A stretch of DNA of 64,000 nucleotides from Litoreibacter ponti (GCF_003054285.1 NZ_QBKS01000001.1:372001-436000), one strand, 5' to 3'. Counted from the first letter of the stretch, positions 42,197 to 51,389 are shown. Notes: generated by a model from the sequence alone, not told the origin. Program-made: numbers and translations.

Positions 42197-43474
42197 TTAG
42201 AACTTGTAGTTCACCTTGAAGCCAACGCCGACGGCGCTGTTGCCTTCGAAGAGCGCGACGGGCTGCGAAGCCACGCCAGCGAAGGCATCGCCGAGCTTGG
42301 TGTAGTTGATGCCGCCGGTGACCGTCAGGTTGTCCTTCTGGTAGCGGCCGCCCACGGTCAGACCGATCTGGCCGTCATTGGGGCCCAAGGGCGAGACGGT
42401 GGCGGAGCCGTTGTCCTTCTCATAGGTCACCGAGATGGAGCCCACGAGGTTTTCGTTGAAGCGGCGGGCCACCCCGATATTCCAGCGGTAGCTGTCGTCG
42501 ATATTGGCAAGGTCCTGGCCGAGGGTGGGCGGGATCACGTCAAAATCGTCCCAGTCGGTCCAGCGCATGGAGGCCAACAGCAGCGTGTCCTTGGCGATGC
42601 CGGTCTGGAATTCGAGGTTCACGGATTGCGGCGACGAGAAGGTGGTCGTTCCAGCGATCGCGCCTGCTGCCGCGGCTGCGCCGATTGCCAATGTCTCGGT
42701 CGAATTGGCGTCGTGCGTGATTTCCGAGTGGTAGGTCAGCACGGCGCGCAGCGCGATGTCGGGGATCTCGTAGGCGACACCGGCGGTCAGGCCAACGCCC
42801 CACTCCTCGGACAGGCGCACATCATAGCCGCCGTTTGCAGTGAAACCGGCAGAGGCACCTTGCACCTGTGCGCCGAGGGTCGGGAGGAGGCCCGCCACGC
42901 CCGGCGGCAGAGCGGCAATTGCGTTCGGGTCGCCCTGAAGCGCGCCACCAAGGATTTGTGCGGTCGTACCCGCTCCGGCAGCGACGCCCGCGGTTGCAAG
43001 GGCGTTACCATAGGCCTGACCGTTCAAGGACACACGACCACCGGCACGCTGCACGCGCAGGCCACCAAAGACGCTGAAGCGCTCGTTCATCTGGAACTTG
43101 CCAAGAATGCTGATCGCGTCCGAGGTCAGGTCCGCGCGGGTGCCAGCGAGGTTCGATGCGGCGGGATCGCCGTTGTAGAAGATGTCGGCGCCAAAGGGCT
43201 GGTCGTAGATCACCGTGTAGGACAGGCGATCGTTGATGTCATTTGTGTAGGACAGGCCGAGCTGCGTGTAGGAATTACCCGCGTCGTAGCTTCCCACGTT
43301 GCCGTTGCTGTCGGAGCCGGTCACGGACGGCTGCACGTAGCCCAACGAGAAAGAGTAGGTGTTGGGATCGTCAAAGATCGCCAGAACACTTTGGCCGGAC
43401 CGGTCAAGGCCGCCTGCGGTGGCGAGTGATGTGGAAGCGGCCAAAGCGGCGGCTGCGCCTGCAAATCGTTTCAT
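42197..43474 (-). CDS. OmpP1/FadL-family outer-membrane transporter
   Basis: A 425-residue beta-barrel protein with a signal peptide (MKRFAGAAAALAASTSLATAGG). FadL features are the N-terminal GGLDRSGQSVLAIF plug region and the repeated two-residue-periodic strands; the C-terminus ends in ...VGFKVNYKF, an outer-membrane sorting tail with terminal Phe. FadL homologues take up long-chain fatty acids or hydrocarbons. GGGGAGGAAACC precedes ATG 43474. Its upstream region has CCTGCGTCA repeats; see 43534-43592. Confidence 0.9.
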   Translation of the reverse strand: MKRFAGAAAALAASTSLATAGGLDRSGQSVLAIFDDPNTYSFSLGYVQPSVTGSDSNGNVGSYDAGNSYTQLGLSYTNDINDRLSYTVIYDQPFGADIFYNGDPAASNLAGTRADLTSDAISILGKFQMNERFSVFGGLRVQRAGGRVSLNGQAYGNALATAGVAAGAGTTAQILGGALQGDPNAIAALPPGVAGLLPTLGAQVQGASAGFTANGGYDVRLSEEWGVGLTAGVAYEIPDIALRAVLTYHSEITHDANSTETLAIGAAAAAGAIAGTTTFSSPQSVNLEFQTGIAKDTLLLASMRWTDWDDFDVIPPTLGQDLANIDDSYRWNIGVARRFNENLVGSISVTYEKDNGSATVSPLGPNDGQIGLTVGGRYQKDNLTVTGGINYTKLGDAFAGVASQPVALFEGNSAVGVGFKVNYKF

Positions 43475-43533
43475 GGTTTCCTCCCCGAAACACATTGGTG
43501 TGAAGTTGCGGCGAGATTAGGTCCGGCTTTCCG

Positions 43534-43592
43534 CCTGCGTCAATTTGTGACCCTGCGTCAGAGCCGTTTTGCCCCTTGAAAACCCTACGTCA
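43534..43592. repeat. CCTGCGTCA direct repeats upstream of the FadL-type gene
   Basis: CCTGCGTCA at 43534-43542 and 43552-43560, and CCTACGTCA at 43584-43592; starts are 18 and 32 bases apart. The third is part of a CGTCAC/GTGACG inverted repeat (43588-43608). They precede the minus-strand FadL gene by 60-120 bases and could bind a regulator with TGACG-type half-sites. Confidence 0.45.
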
Positions 43593-43626
43593 CACCTAAG
43601 GCGTGACGAAAAGCGCACAGATGCCC

Positions 43627-44511
43627 TTAGGTAAGGGCGCGGCTTCTGCGGGCCTCGGCGGCGATATTGAGGTAATTCGCGCCGAAAATGATCGCGGCCC
43701 CGATGAAGACGAACGGGTCCAGAGCCTCGCCGAAAATCAGCATCCCAAGCAGCGCCACGACCGGCAAGCGCGCGAAGTCGAGCGGCATGACCGTGACCGC
43801 AGGGGCCTCTGTCAGGGCCGATGTCAGGCAGAAATGCGCGGCAAGCCCGGTGCAGGAGACGATGATCACCCAAGGGATCAGCGCCGTTGACGGCCACGCG
43901 ATGTCGCCATCATAGCCCGCACAGACCAGCCCGAAGACGGCCTGCATGACCGCCAGCCAGAACAGGATGCAGGTGATCGAATGGTGCCGCGTCAGGATCT
44001 TGGTAAAGATCGCCGAGCCCGCGAAGCCAATGGCCGAGCCCGCGGCGAAAATCGCGCCGAGCTCGAGATTGGCGAAGTCGGGCCGCGCCACGATCAAGAT
44101 GCCGATAAAGCCCAGCACGGCGACGAAGAGCCTCAGCCGCGTGAGCCTTTCAGACAGAAAGAACGGCGCGAGGATCGCGACCCAGATGGGCGAGGTGAAT
44201 TCCAGCGCAATGACCTGCGCCAGGGGGATCATCGTGATGGCCGCAAACCACAGGTTTTGGCCCGCGAAATGCGAGACGTTCCGGGCAATATGCAGCTTGA
44301 AGTTGCGGGTCGAGATTTGGCCCAATGTGCCGGCCATCCCGCCGATTCCAAGGACCAAAGCGATGGAGATAAACGAGCGGTAGGTCATCAGCTCGAACGT
44401 GTCGAGCTCGGCGCCCACCTTGCGGCCCGCCACGGCCATCAGCGAGAAGGACGCGATTGCGCCCAGCATCCACAGGGCGGCTTTGGGCAGGTTGGAGGCG
44501 GGCTGGTCCAT
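43627..44511 (-). CDS. EamA/DMT-family exporter
   Basis: A 294-residue ten-TM protein with two EamA repeats. The start is ATG 44511 (MDQPASNLPKAALWMLGAIASF); the open frame to 45009 is antisense to the next gene. Repeats begin LMAVAGRKVGAELDTFELMTYRS and FIGAAIIFGANYL. The stop codon lies in the GCCCTTA/TAAGGGC hairpin at 43623-43638. Confidence 0.87.
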   Translation of the reverse strand: MDQPASNLPKAALWMLGAIASFSLMAVAGRKVGAELDTFELMTYRSFISIALVLGIGGMAGTLGQISTRNFKLHIARNVSHFAGQNLWFAAITMIPLAQVIALEFTSPIWVAILAPFFLSERLTRLRLFVAVLGFIGILIVARPDFANLELGAIFAAGSAIGFAGSAIFTKILTRHHSITCILFWLAVMQAVFGLVCAGYDGDIAWPSTALIPWVIIVSCTGLAAHFCLTSALTEAPAVTVMPLDFARLPVVALLGMLIFGEALDPFVFIGAAIIFGANYLNIAAEARRSRALT

Positions 44512-44586
44512 GGGCCTCGACAGAGCCTCTGGGCAGGGTGGGGTCAAGCGGATTATGCTGGTGGTATGAAAACAGGAAAGAGCAAC

Positions 44587-45231
44587 ATGGCGCGGTTTGC
44601 GGCTTGGCTGGGATGCGCCTGCCTTTGGGGGGGCGCGGCGACTGCAGATGAGTTGAAGAAGAACAACGTGCCCCAGCTTGTGGTTTATGAGACAGCCGAC
44701 CGGCTGTTTCCCGATATGCCAAAAGTGGCCCCTGTAGCTCGGATCACTGAGGTCTGCGGCGCGGATGACAGCGTGAACCCACGCGTGGCGTACTGTACCA
44801 GCGACAATTCCCTCTATGTGCGGGCCGGTAGCGCCTTGGAGCCCCGTGAGGCCTATGAAATGGCCCATGTGCTGGGCCATGCGGTGCAAGTGCGCCATGG
44901 CGTGGCGGATGTGGCGTTGCGTGAGATCACGCAGCGGCGCGACGAAGAGGACAAGCTGCGCGGCTGGGTGACACGTCAGGTGGAATGCATCGCCGGGTTC
45001 TTGTTCCACGAGTCCGGCCTGCCGGAGACGGATCTACGGGCCCTTTACGACGAAGAGCCCATGACCGACGGCCATTGGGGGCGGAACCCGTTGTCGATTG
45101 GGCCGAAAGTGTCGATTGGGCTAGAGGCACGGGCGGAGTGGTTCTTGGTCGGACAGAAAGGCGATTTGAGCGCCTGTGCGGTGGGCGAGTTCGGCTCGGA
45201 GCTGTTGATCGAGGCGTTGCGCGAGGATTAG
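44587..45231 (+). CDS. DUF6639-like secreted protein with a degenerate zinc-peptidase site
   Basis: 214 residues from ATG 44587, which has AGGAAAG before it; ATG 44566 would add 7. A signal-like segment (ARFAAWLGCACLWGGAATA) leads. YEMAHVLGHAVQVRHGVADV followed by RQVECIAGFLFHESG parallels HEVGHHVQ ... ELQADCFAG of YpfJ-type neutral zinc metallopeptidases, but here the HExxH glutamate is Val (HVLGH). It may be a catalytically dead relative. The DUF6639 label is from memory. Confidence 0.65.
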   Translation: MARFAAWLGCACLWGGAATADELKKNNVPQLVVYETADRLFPDMPKVAPVARITEVCGADDSVNPRVAYCTSDNSLYVRAGSALEPREAYEMAHVLGHAVQVRHGVADVALREITQRRDEEDKLRGWVTRQVECIAGFLFHESGLPETDLRALYDEEPMTDGHWGRNPLSIGPKVSIGLEARAEWFLVGQKGDLSACAVGEFGSELLIEALRED

Positions 45232-45254
45232 CTTTACCGCGCAACCTTTTGTAA

Positions 45255-46829
45255 TCACTCCCACTCAATCGTACCCGGAGGCTTCGATGTGATGTCGTAG
45301 GTCACCCGGTTGATGCCCGGCACCTCGTTGATGATCCGGGTGGCGGTTTCGCCGAGGAACTCGTGGCTGAACGGGTAATAATCCGCGGTCATGCCATCGA
45401 CCGAGGTCACGGCACGCAAAGCACAGGCATAGTCATAGGTGCGCCCGTCGCCCATGACGCCGACAGTGCGCACGGGCAGGATCGCCACGAAAGCCTGCCA
45501 GATGTCGTCGTAGAGCCCGTGTTTGCGGATCTGGTCGATATAGACCGCGTCGGCCTCGCGCAGGATGTCGAGCTTCGCCCGCGTGATCTCGCCGGGGCAG
45601 CGGATCGCAAGACCCGGTCCGGGGAAGGGATGGCGGCCGATGAAGGACGGCGGCAGACCCAGCTCGGCCCCCAAGGCGCGGACCTCGTCCTTGAACAGCT
45701 CCCGCAGGGGCTCGACCAGTTTCAGGCCCATCTTTTCGGGCAGGCCGCCCACATTGTGGTGGGATTTGATCGTGACCGATGGCCCGCCGGAGAAGCTGAC
45801 GCTTTCGATCACGTCCGGGTAGAGTGTGCCTTGCGCCAGAAATTCGGCGCCTTCGATCTCATTGGCGTATTTCTGGAAGACGTCGATGAACAGCTTGCCG
45901 ATGATCTTGCGCTTGGTCTCGGGGTCGGATTGCCCTTCCAGCTCGCCCAGGAACAGGTCCTGCTCGTCGGCGTGGATAAGCTTCATGTTGTAGTGGTCGC
46001 GGAACATGGTGACGACCTCGTCGGCCTCCCCCTTGCGCAGCAAACCATGGTCCACGAAGACGCAGGTCAGCTGGTCGCCGATGGCCTCGTGGATTAGCAC
46101 GGCGGCGACTGAGCTGTCGACGCCGCCGGACAGACCGCAGATCACCTGCTTGTCGCCGACCTGCGCGCGGATCGCCTCGATCGCTTGCTCGCGATAGGCG
46201 CCCATGGTCCAGTCGCCAGTGAACCCCGCCATGCGCACGAAGTTCTCGTAGAGCTTGGCGCCGTTGGGGGTGTGGTGCACCTCCGGGTGGAACTGCACGG
46301 CGTAGAAATTGCGCTTGGTGTCGGCAGTGATGGCGTAGGGCGCATTGGGCGACGTGCCGTAGACCTTGAAGCCGGGCGCGAGCTTGGAGACGTGATCGCC
46401 ATGTGACATCCAGACCTGCTCGCGGTCGGTCAGGAACCAGCCGTCGAGCAGCTCAAGCGGCTCAGAGGGCGAGACGAACGCGCGGCCAAACTCGGCGGTG
46501 CCGCCACCGCCCGAAATCTTGCCGCCCTCGACGAGGCCGCCGAGCATTTGCATCATCACCTGCTGGCCGTAGCAGATGCCCAGGATCGGGACGCCCATCT
46601 CGAACACGGAGGCCGGGGGGCGAGGGGAATCGTCGTGGACCACGCTCGCAGGGCCGCCCGAAAAGATCACCGCTTTCGGCGCGAAGTCCTGAAGGAACGC
46701 GTCAGTCACGTTCTGATACGGGTGGATTTCGCAATAGACGCTCAGCTCGCGCAAACGGCGTGCGATCAGCTGGGTCACCTGGCTGCCGAAGTCGATAATC
46801 AGCAGCTTCTCGTGGGATATCTCTGTCAT
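45255..46829 (-). CDS. guaA: GMP synthase (glutamine-hydrolysing)
   Basis: A 524-residue bifunctional enzyme. The amidotransferase nucleophile Cys86 is in LGICYGQQ and the catalytic histidine in VQFHPEVHHTPNG; the PP-loop GLSGGVDSSV follows near residue 234. The C-terminal dimerisation domain ends GINRVTYDITSKPPGTIEWE as in all GuaA. It converts XMP to GMP with glutamine. It stands alone here, divergent from the MttB-like gene. Confidence 0.98.
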   Translation of the reverse strand: MTEISHEKLLIIDFGSQVTQLIARRLRELSVYCEIHPYQNVTDAFLQDFAPKAVIFSGGPASVVHDDSPRPPASVFEMGVPILGICYGQQVMMQMLGGLVEGGKISGGGGTAEFGRAFVSPSEPLELLDGWFLTDREQVWMSHGDHVSKLAPGFKVYGTSPNAPYAITADTKRNFYAVQFHPEVHHTPNGAKLYENFVRMAGFTGDWTMGAYREQAIEAIRAQVGDKQVICGLSGGVDSSVAAVLIHEAIGDQLTCVFVDHGLLRKGEADEVVTMFRDHYNMKLIHADEQDLFLGELEGQSDPETKRKIIGKLFIDVFQKYANEIEGAEFLAQGTLYPDVIESVSFSGGPSVTIKSHHNVGGLPEKMGLKLVEPLRELFKDEVRALGAELGLPPSFIGRHPFPGPGLAIRCPGEITRAKLDILREADAVYIDQIRKHGLYDDIWQAFVAILPVRTVGVMGDGRTYDYACALRAVTSVDGMTADYYPFSHEFLGETATRIINEVPGINRVTYDITSKPPGTIEWE

Positions 46830-47014
46830 GGTCGCTGATTATGGGGCGGGCGCGGCGCTGGCAAGCCCACATCACCATGAACTTCGCGAAGGTGAGCTGC
46901 AACAATCCGTCCGATGTGTCGCTTTTTCGCGCCAAGGGGCGGATTTGTCGGGCGGGCCGGGCAAGGGGGGCGGTATCACCGCAGGCAACGCAGATTTGCA
47001 AGGGGAGCGAGCCC

Positions 47015-48559
47015 ATGTCCGACACCGCCACCGCACCACGTCGTCGCAGCCGCGGCGGAGGGGGCGCCGCCCGGCGCGCAGAGCGCACGGCCGTCAGCGT
47101 CGAGACCGCAAAATATATCGAGCGCAACATCCCGAATTTCGAAGTGCTGACCGAGGAGGCGCTTGAGATCATCGAGGCCAATGCCGAGACGGTGCTGGCC
47201 GAGATCGGGGTGAATTTCGTCGACAATCCCGACGCGCTTGAGCTGTGGCGGGCCGCGGGGGCGGAGATTGATGGCGAGCGGGTACGCATCCCGCGCGGCC
47301 TTGCGCGGCAGTTGGCCTCGACCGCACCGTCGACAATCACGCAGCACGCGCGCAACCCGGAACGCTCGGTCGAGATTGGCGGCAAGTCCCTGGTCATTGC
47401 GCCTGTTTACGGCCCGCCTTTTGTGCGCGACGCCCAGGGCGGGCGGCGCTACGCGACGATGGAGGATTTCAACAAGTTCGTGAAGCTGGGCTACATGTCC
47501 AAGTGGCTGCACCATTCGGGCGGCACCGTGTGCGAGCCGACAGATGTGCCGGTCAACAAGCGCCATCTGGATATGCTATATGCCCACATGTCGCTGTCGG
47601 ACAAACCTTTCATGGGATCGGTGACGGAGCCGGTACGCGCGCAGGATTCGGTGGAGATGGCCGAGATCCTGTTCGGCGGGCTCGACGGGCGCACGGCGAT
47701 GACCTCGCTGATCAACATCAACTCGCCCATGACCTTCGATTCGATCATGATGGGCGCGCTGGAGGTCTACGCCCGCGCCAATCAGGCCTGCATCATTTCG
47801 CCCTTCATCGTGGGCGGCGCGATGGCGCCGGTCTCGGTCGCGGGGACGCTGACACAGGTGCTGGCGGAAGTGCTGGCCGGCGTGGCCTATAGCCAGTTGG
47901 TCAAGCCGGGCGCACCGGTGATCTTCGGGGCGTTCGTGACCTCGATCGACATGAACTCGGGTGCGCCGACCTTCGGCACGCCGGAGGCGTCGCACATCAC
48001 ATACGGAGCCGGACAGCTGGCCCGTAGGTTGGGGCTGCCTTATCGGTCGGCGGGGTCGTTCTGCGGATCGAAACTGCCCGACGCGCAGGCGGCCTATGAG
48101 ACGGCGAACTCGCTGAACATGGGGCTGCTGTCGGGTGTGAACTTCATGCTGCATGGCTGCGGCTGGCTGGAGGGCGGCCTTGTGGCGTCCTTCGAGAAAT
48201 TCGTGATGGATGCCGATCAGCTGGGCACGCTGCATCATTTTGCCCGCGGCGTATCGGTCGATGCGAACGCGCAGGCGATGGATGCCATCGAAGAGGTCGG
48301 GCCCGGCGGGCACTACCTGGGCTGTGCGCACACGCAGGCCAACTTCAAGGATGCGTTCTGGCGCTCGGACCTGTTTGACTACAAGCCGTTCGAGACCTGG
48401 GCCGATGAGGGCGAACGCGACACGGTGGCGTTGGCCAGTGCGCGGGTGGAGAAGATGCTGGCGGACTACCAGCAGCCGATGCTGGACCCCGCCATCGACG
48501 AGGCCCTGCGGGCCTATGTGCGCCAGAAGAAAGAGAGCATGCCCGACGCATTCATCTGA
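47015..48559 (+). CDS. trimethylamine methyltransferase-family protein (non-pyrrolysine MttB homologue)
   Basis: A 514-residue protein of the MttB superfamily (COG5598). An Arg/Gly/Ala-rich N-terminus (APRRRSRGGGGAARRAERT) precedes the TIM-barrel body from about residue 40. There is no in-frame amber codon, so it lacks the pyrrolysine of true MttB. Such homologues demethylate glycine betaine, proline betaine or carnitine through a corrinoid protein. ATG 47015 follows AGGGGAGCGAGCCC. No corrinoid protein gene is adjacent. Confidence 0.85.
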   Translation: MSDTATAPRRRSRGGGGAARRAERTAVSVETAKYIERNIPNFEVLTEEALEIIEANAETVLAEIGVNFVDNPDALELWRAAGAEIDGERVRIPRGLARQLASTAPSTITQHARNPERSVEIGGKSLVIAPVYGPPFVRDAQGGRRYATMEDFNKFVKLGYMSKWLHHSGGTVCEPTDVPVNKRHLDMLYAHMSLSDKPFMGSVTEPVRAQDSVEMAEILFGGLDGRTAMTSLININSPMTFDSIMMGALEVYARANQACIISPFIVGGAMAPVSVAGTLTQVLAEVLAGVAYSQLVKPGAPVIFGAFVTSIDMNSGAPTFGTPEASHITYGAGQLARRLGLPYRSAGSFCGSKLPDAQAAYETANSLNMGLLSGVNFMLHGCGWLEGGLVASFEKFVMDADQLGTLHHFARGVSVDANAQAMDAIEEVGPGGHYLGCAHTQANFKDAFWRSDLFDYKPFETWADEGERDTVALASARVEKMLADYQQPMLDPAIDEALRAYVRQKKESMPDAFI

Positions 48560-48571
48560 TCGCGGTCGCGC

Positions 48572-48919
48572 CTAGACGGTGGTGGGACGCCATCCGGTGT
48601 CAGAGCTGGTGCGCCGGGGTGTGCGGGCCGGTGCCGCGCTTGGTGCGGGCAGATTGCGGCTTTCGGCCATCAGGGCCACCAGCACTTCGATATGCTTGTT
48701 CGGGCTGTAGGTGCCGTCGCGGGCCACCCGCGTGCGCTCGATGGCTTCTTCCTGTGCCAGCAGATGCGAGACGATCCGGCGCGGGCTGGCAGAGCTGTTA
48801 TGGCCGGAGATTCGCCGCAGATCGCGGTCGCGCTTGTACTCCGAGACGCCATGGCGGGCAGCGCGCACCAGAAGGCGCGGACGATTCAGGTTGCTCAGGG
48901 CGGTGGCGAGATCAGACAT
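48572..48919 (-). CDS. DUF6477-type small protein
   Basis: A 115-residue soluble basic protein, MSDLATALSNLNRPRLLVRAARHGVSEYKRDRDLRRISGHN then RRIVSHLLAQEEAIERTRVARDGTYSPNKHIEVLVALMAE. The pattern PRLLVRAAR...EYKRDRDLRR fits DUF6477, recalled from roseobacter genomes where it often sits divergent to the DUF6456 gene, as here. Function unknown. Confidence 0.7.
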   Translation of the reverse strand: MSDLATALSNLNRPRLLVRAARHGVSEYKRDRDLRRISGHNSSASPRRIVSHLLAQEEAIERTRVARDGTYSPNKHIEVLVALMAESRNLPAPSAAPARTPRRTSSDTGWRPTTV

Positions 48920-49057
48920 TTAGCAAAGCTCCAGGGATATGTTTCGGGGCTAACATAGGCAGGGTTTTCGCCCCGTTGCGGGGGGCGTGTGCGGTGCGCG
49001 CGCTCCCGAAAATATTGTTTACGTTTTGGAAACAAATTCGCAGAAACCGGCCCGCCG

Positions 49058-49072
49058 TTAACCATCTCGTAA
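49058..49072 (+). promoter_or_regulatory. CtrA-like site in the DUF6477/DUF6456 gap
   Basis: TTAA (49058-49061), seven bases (CCATCTC), GTAA (49069-49072). The CtrA consensus is TTAA-N7-TTAA; this has one mismatch in the second half-site. It lies 78 bases before the DUF6456 start. ctrA itself is 9 kb away. Confidence 0.45.
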
Positions 49073-49149
49073 GCAATACAACCTCAAGTTGTGCCACGAG
49101 CCGAGGCATTTTTCAGCCTCATGACCCGCAATATCGAGGGCCCGCTTTC

Positions 49150-50322
49150 ATGCATGCTGCTCCTGTTCCAACCGGCCAGATGGCCATGCCCGACTGGGTT
49201 CCCCAAGCGGTGCGTCGCTACCTGATCCACACCGAGAAAGGCCGCTCTTTCAGAGACTTGGCGCGCGAGGAGGGCGTTCATGCCTCAACCGTGCTGCGCC
49301 AGGTCCGCCGTTTCGAGAGCCGTCGCGACGACCCGCTTGTGGATGAAGCCCTGGAGCACCTTAGTCACCAGTTCATTTCCCGCCCCGAGACATTCGACAC
49401 AAAAGGATCCGCCCCCATGACCGCGCAGAGCCGTAACCATTCAGAAACCTATTCCAAAGCCTCACCGACGGCCGGCGGCCCAACCATTTTGGGTGACGAG
49501 CAGGCGCTTGCCCGCGAGGCGCGCCGCGTGCTGCGCCGCTTGTGCGAAACCGGCGCGATCCTCGCCCTGGCCTCCGAGATGGACAACGCCGTTGTGCTGC
49601 GCTCCTTGCGCGACGGCCCCCCGACCCGCACCGCCGTCGTGTCGCGCGACGTGGCGCAGGCCTTTGCCTTGAAAGACTGGATCAAATGCACGCGCACCGG
49701 ACGGGTGGCGAGCTATGAGATCACCAGCACGGGCCGCGCCGCGCTGAAGCAATACCTGTCCGAGGAGATGGCGCGCAAACGCCGCAGCCGCGGCGAGCAT
49801 GACGGCTCTTGCGCCTTTGGGCGGCCCGACTGGGCTGACAGTGAGGCGATCATCGACGATGGCGCGGTGCTGCCCCTGAAGCCAAACATGGCAGAAAGCC
49901 CGCTGGCCATGCTGGCGCGCAAACGCGGCCAGGACGGCAAGCCGTTTCTTGACCCCGATCTGGTCCATGCCGGCGAGCGGCTGCGCGAGGATTTCGAACT
50001 GGCGCAGATGGGGCCGCGCATCGCGCAGACCTGGGACGGGGCGCTGGCCGCCCAAGAGCGCGCGGCCTTGATCGATGAAGAAGGGCTTGGCGACGCGCCT
50101 CGCGCCGCCCGCGAGCGGATTTTTGCGGCGGTTGACGATCTGGGTCCGGGTCTGGGCGACATCATCATGCGGTGCTGCTGCTTTCTCGAGGGGCTCGAGA
50201 CGGCGGAGAAGCGCATGGGCTGGTCGGCCCGCTCCGGCAAGGTGGTGCTGCGTATCGCGCTTCAGCGCCTGCGGCGCCACTACGTCGAAAAAACCGGCCA
50301 TGTCAGCGCTATGATCGGGTGA
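49150..50322 (+). CDS. DUF6456 helix-turn-helix protein
   Basis: 390 residues from ATG 49150; ATG 49183 (AMPDWVPQAV) is an alternative. The N-terminal part has an HTH (AREEGVHASTVLRQVRRFESRRDDPLVDEAL) and the middle another DNA-binding-like segment (VVSRDVAQAFALKDWIKCTRTG). The C-terminal about 150 residues, with LAQMGPRIAQTWD ... IIMRCCCFLEGLETAEKRMGWSARSGKVVLRIALQRLRRHY, form the DUF6456 domain. Probably a transcriptional regulator; the linked CtrA-like site suggests cell-cycle input, by inference. Confidence 0.8.
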   Translation: MHAAPVPTGQMAMPDWVPQAVRRYLIHTEKGRSFRDLAREEGVHASTVLRQVRRFESRRDDPLVDEALEHLSHQFISRPETFDTKGSAPMTAQSRNHSETYSKASPTAGGPTILGDEQALAREARRVLRRLCETGAILALASEMDNAVVLRSLRDGPPTRTAVVSRDVAQAFALKDWIKCTRTGRVASYEITSTGRAALKQYLSEEMARKRRSRGEHDGSCAFGRPDWADSEAIIDDGAVLPLKPNMAESPLAMLARKRGQDGKPFLDPDLVHAGERLREDFELAQMGPRIAQTWDGALAAQERAALIDEEGLGDAPRAARERIFAAVDDLGPGLGDIIMRCCCFLEGLETAEKRMGWSARSGKVVLRIALQRLRRHYVEKTGHVSAMIG

Positions 50323-50362
50323 GATAGCGGCCATGCGGCACCATCGGTTGCCCCTGCGACAA

Positions 50363-50399
50363 CAGATCGTTTAACTTTAAACGATCTGGACCCTATATA
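50363..50399 (+). promoter_or_regulatory. lipA promoter with palindromic operator
   Basis: A perfect inverted repeat with 12-bp arms: CAGATCGTTTAA (50363-50374), CT, TTAAACGATCTG (50377-50388). The core GTTTAACTTTAAAC matches the lpd site (7256-7273) at 13 of 14 bases. A -35-like TTTAAC/TTAACT (50370-50376) lies inside the palindrome and TATATA (50394-50399) follows at 17-18 bases, so a bound protein would block the promoter. Confidence 0.7.
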
Positions 50400-50429
50400 G
50401 CAGGGACCACACCGAAGGAGCCGTACCCG

Positions 50430-51389
50430 ATGGCCACTCGCGATCTGAAAATTCCCGCGCAACGCCACCCCGAAAAGGCGCGTCGCCCGGACAATGCCCA
50501 GCCGAAAAAGCCGGACTGGATTCGGGTGAAAGCGCCTGTGGGCCAAGGCTATCAGGACACGCGCGACATCATGCGCGAGCACAAGCTGACGACCGTGTGC
50601 GAGGAGGCGGGCTGCCCCAATGTGGGCGAATGCTGGAATCAGGGCCACGCGACCATGATGATCATGGGCGAGGTCTGCACGCGCGCCTGCACCTTCTGCA
50701 ACATCGCCACCGGCAAGCCGCCCGAGGCTTTGGATGTATTCGAGCCGGGGCGCGTCGCTGATGCGGTCAAGAAACTGGGGCTGAACCACGTGGTGATCAC
50801 CTCTGTGGACCGCGACGACATCGAGGATGGCGGGGCGGAGCATTTCGCCCAGACGATCCGCGCGATCCGACGCCAATCCCCGGACACGACAATCGAGATC
50901 CTGACGCCGGACTTTATTCGCTGTGATCCCAGCGTGTTGGAAGTCGTTGTTGAAGCGAAACCGGACGTGTTCAACCATAACCTCGAGACTGTTCCCGGGC
51001 TCTACCCGGAGGTGCGCCCGGGTGCGCGCTATTTCCACTCGCTGCGGCTGCTGCAACGGGTGAAAGAGCTCGACCCGACCATGTTTACCAAGTCGGGCAT
51101 TATGGTGGGGCTCGGCGAGGACCGGCAATCAGTGATCCAGGTGATGGAAGACATGCGCGCCGCCGATATCGATTTCCTGACGATCGGGCAGTATCTGCAA
51201 CCCACCCCGAAGCACCACGCGGTTGATCGGTTCGTGACGCCCGACGAGTTCGCGTCTTACGAAAAGGCGGCGTATGGCAAGGGTTTCCTGATGGTGTCCG
51301 CTACGCCGCTGACCCGGTCGAGCTACCACGCGGGCGACGACTTCGCCCGGCTGAAGGCCGCGCGTGAGAAGAAACTGGGCCTCGCCTAG
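50430..51389 (+). CDS. lipA: lipoyl synthase
   Basis: A 319-residue radical SAM enzyme. The auxiliary cluster ligands are Cys57, Cys62 and Cys68 (CEEAGCPNVGEC), the radical SAM cluster Cys83, Cys87, Cys90 (CTRACTFC). It inserts two sulphurs into octanoyl-E2 or GcvH. GGAG precedes the ATG. The stop overlaps that of the convergent cytochrome gene by 4 bases; no terminator separates them. See the operator at 50363. Confidence 0.97.
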   Translation: MATRDLKIPAQRHPEKARRPDNAQPKKPDWIRVKAPVGQGYQDTRDIMREHKLTTVCEEAGCPNVGECWNQGHATMMIMGEVCTRACTFCNIATGKPPEALDVFEPGRVADAVKKLGLNHVVITSVDRDDIEDGGAEHFAQTIRAIRRQSPDTTIEILTPDFIRCDPSVLEVVVEAKPDVFNHNLETVPGLYPEVRPGARYFHSLRLLQRVKELDPTMFTKSGIMVGLGEDRQSVIQVMEDMRAADIDFLTIGQYLQPTPKHHAVDRFVTPDEFASYEKAAYGKGFLMVSATPLTRSSYHAGDDFARLKAAREKKLGLA

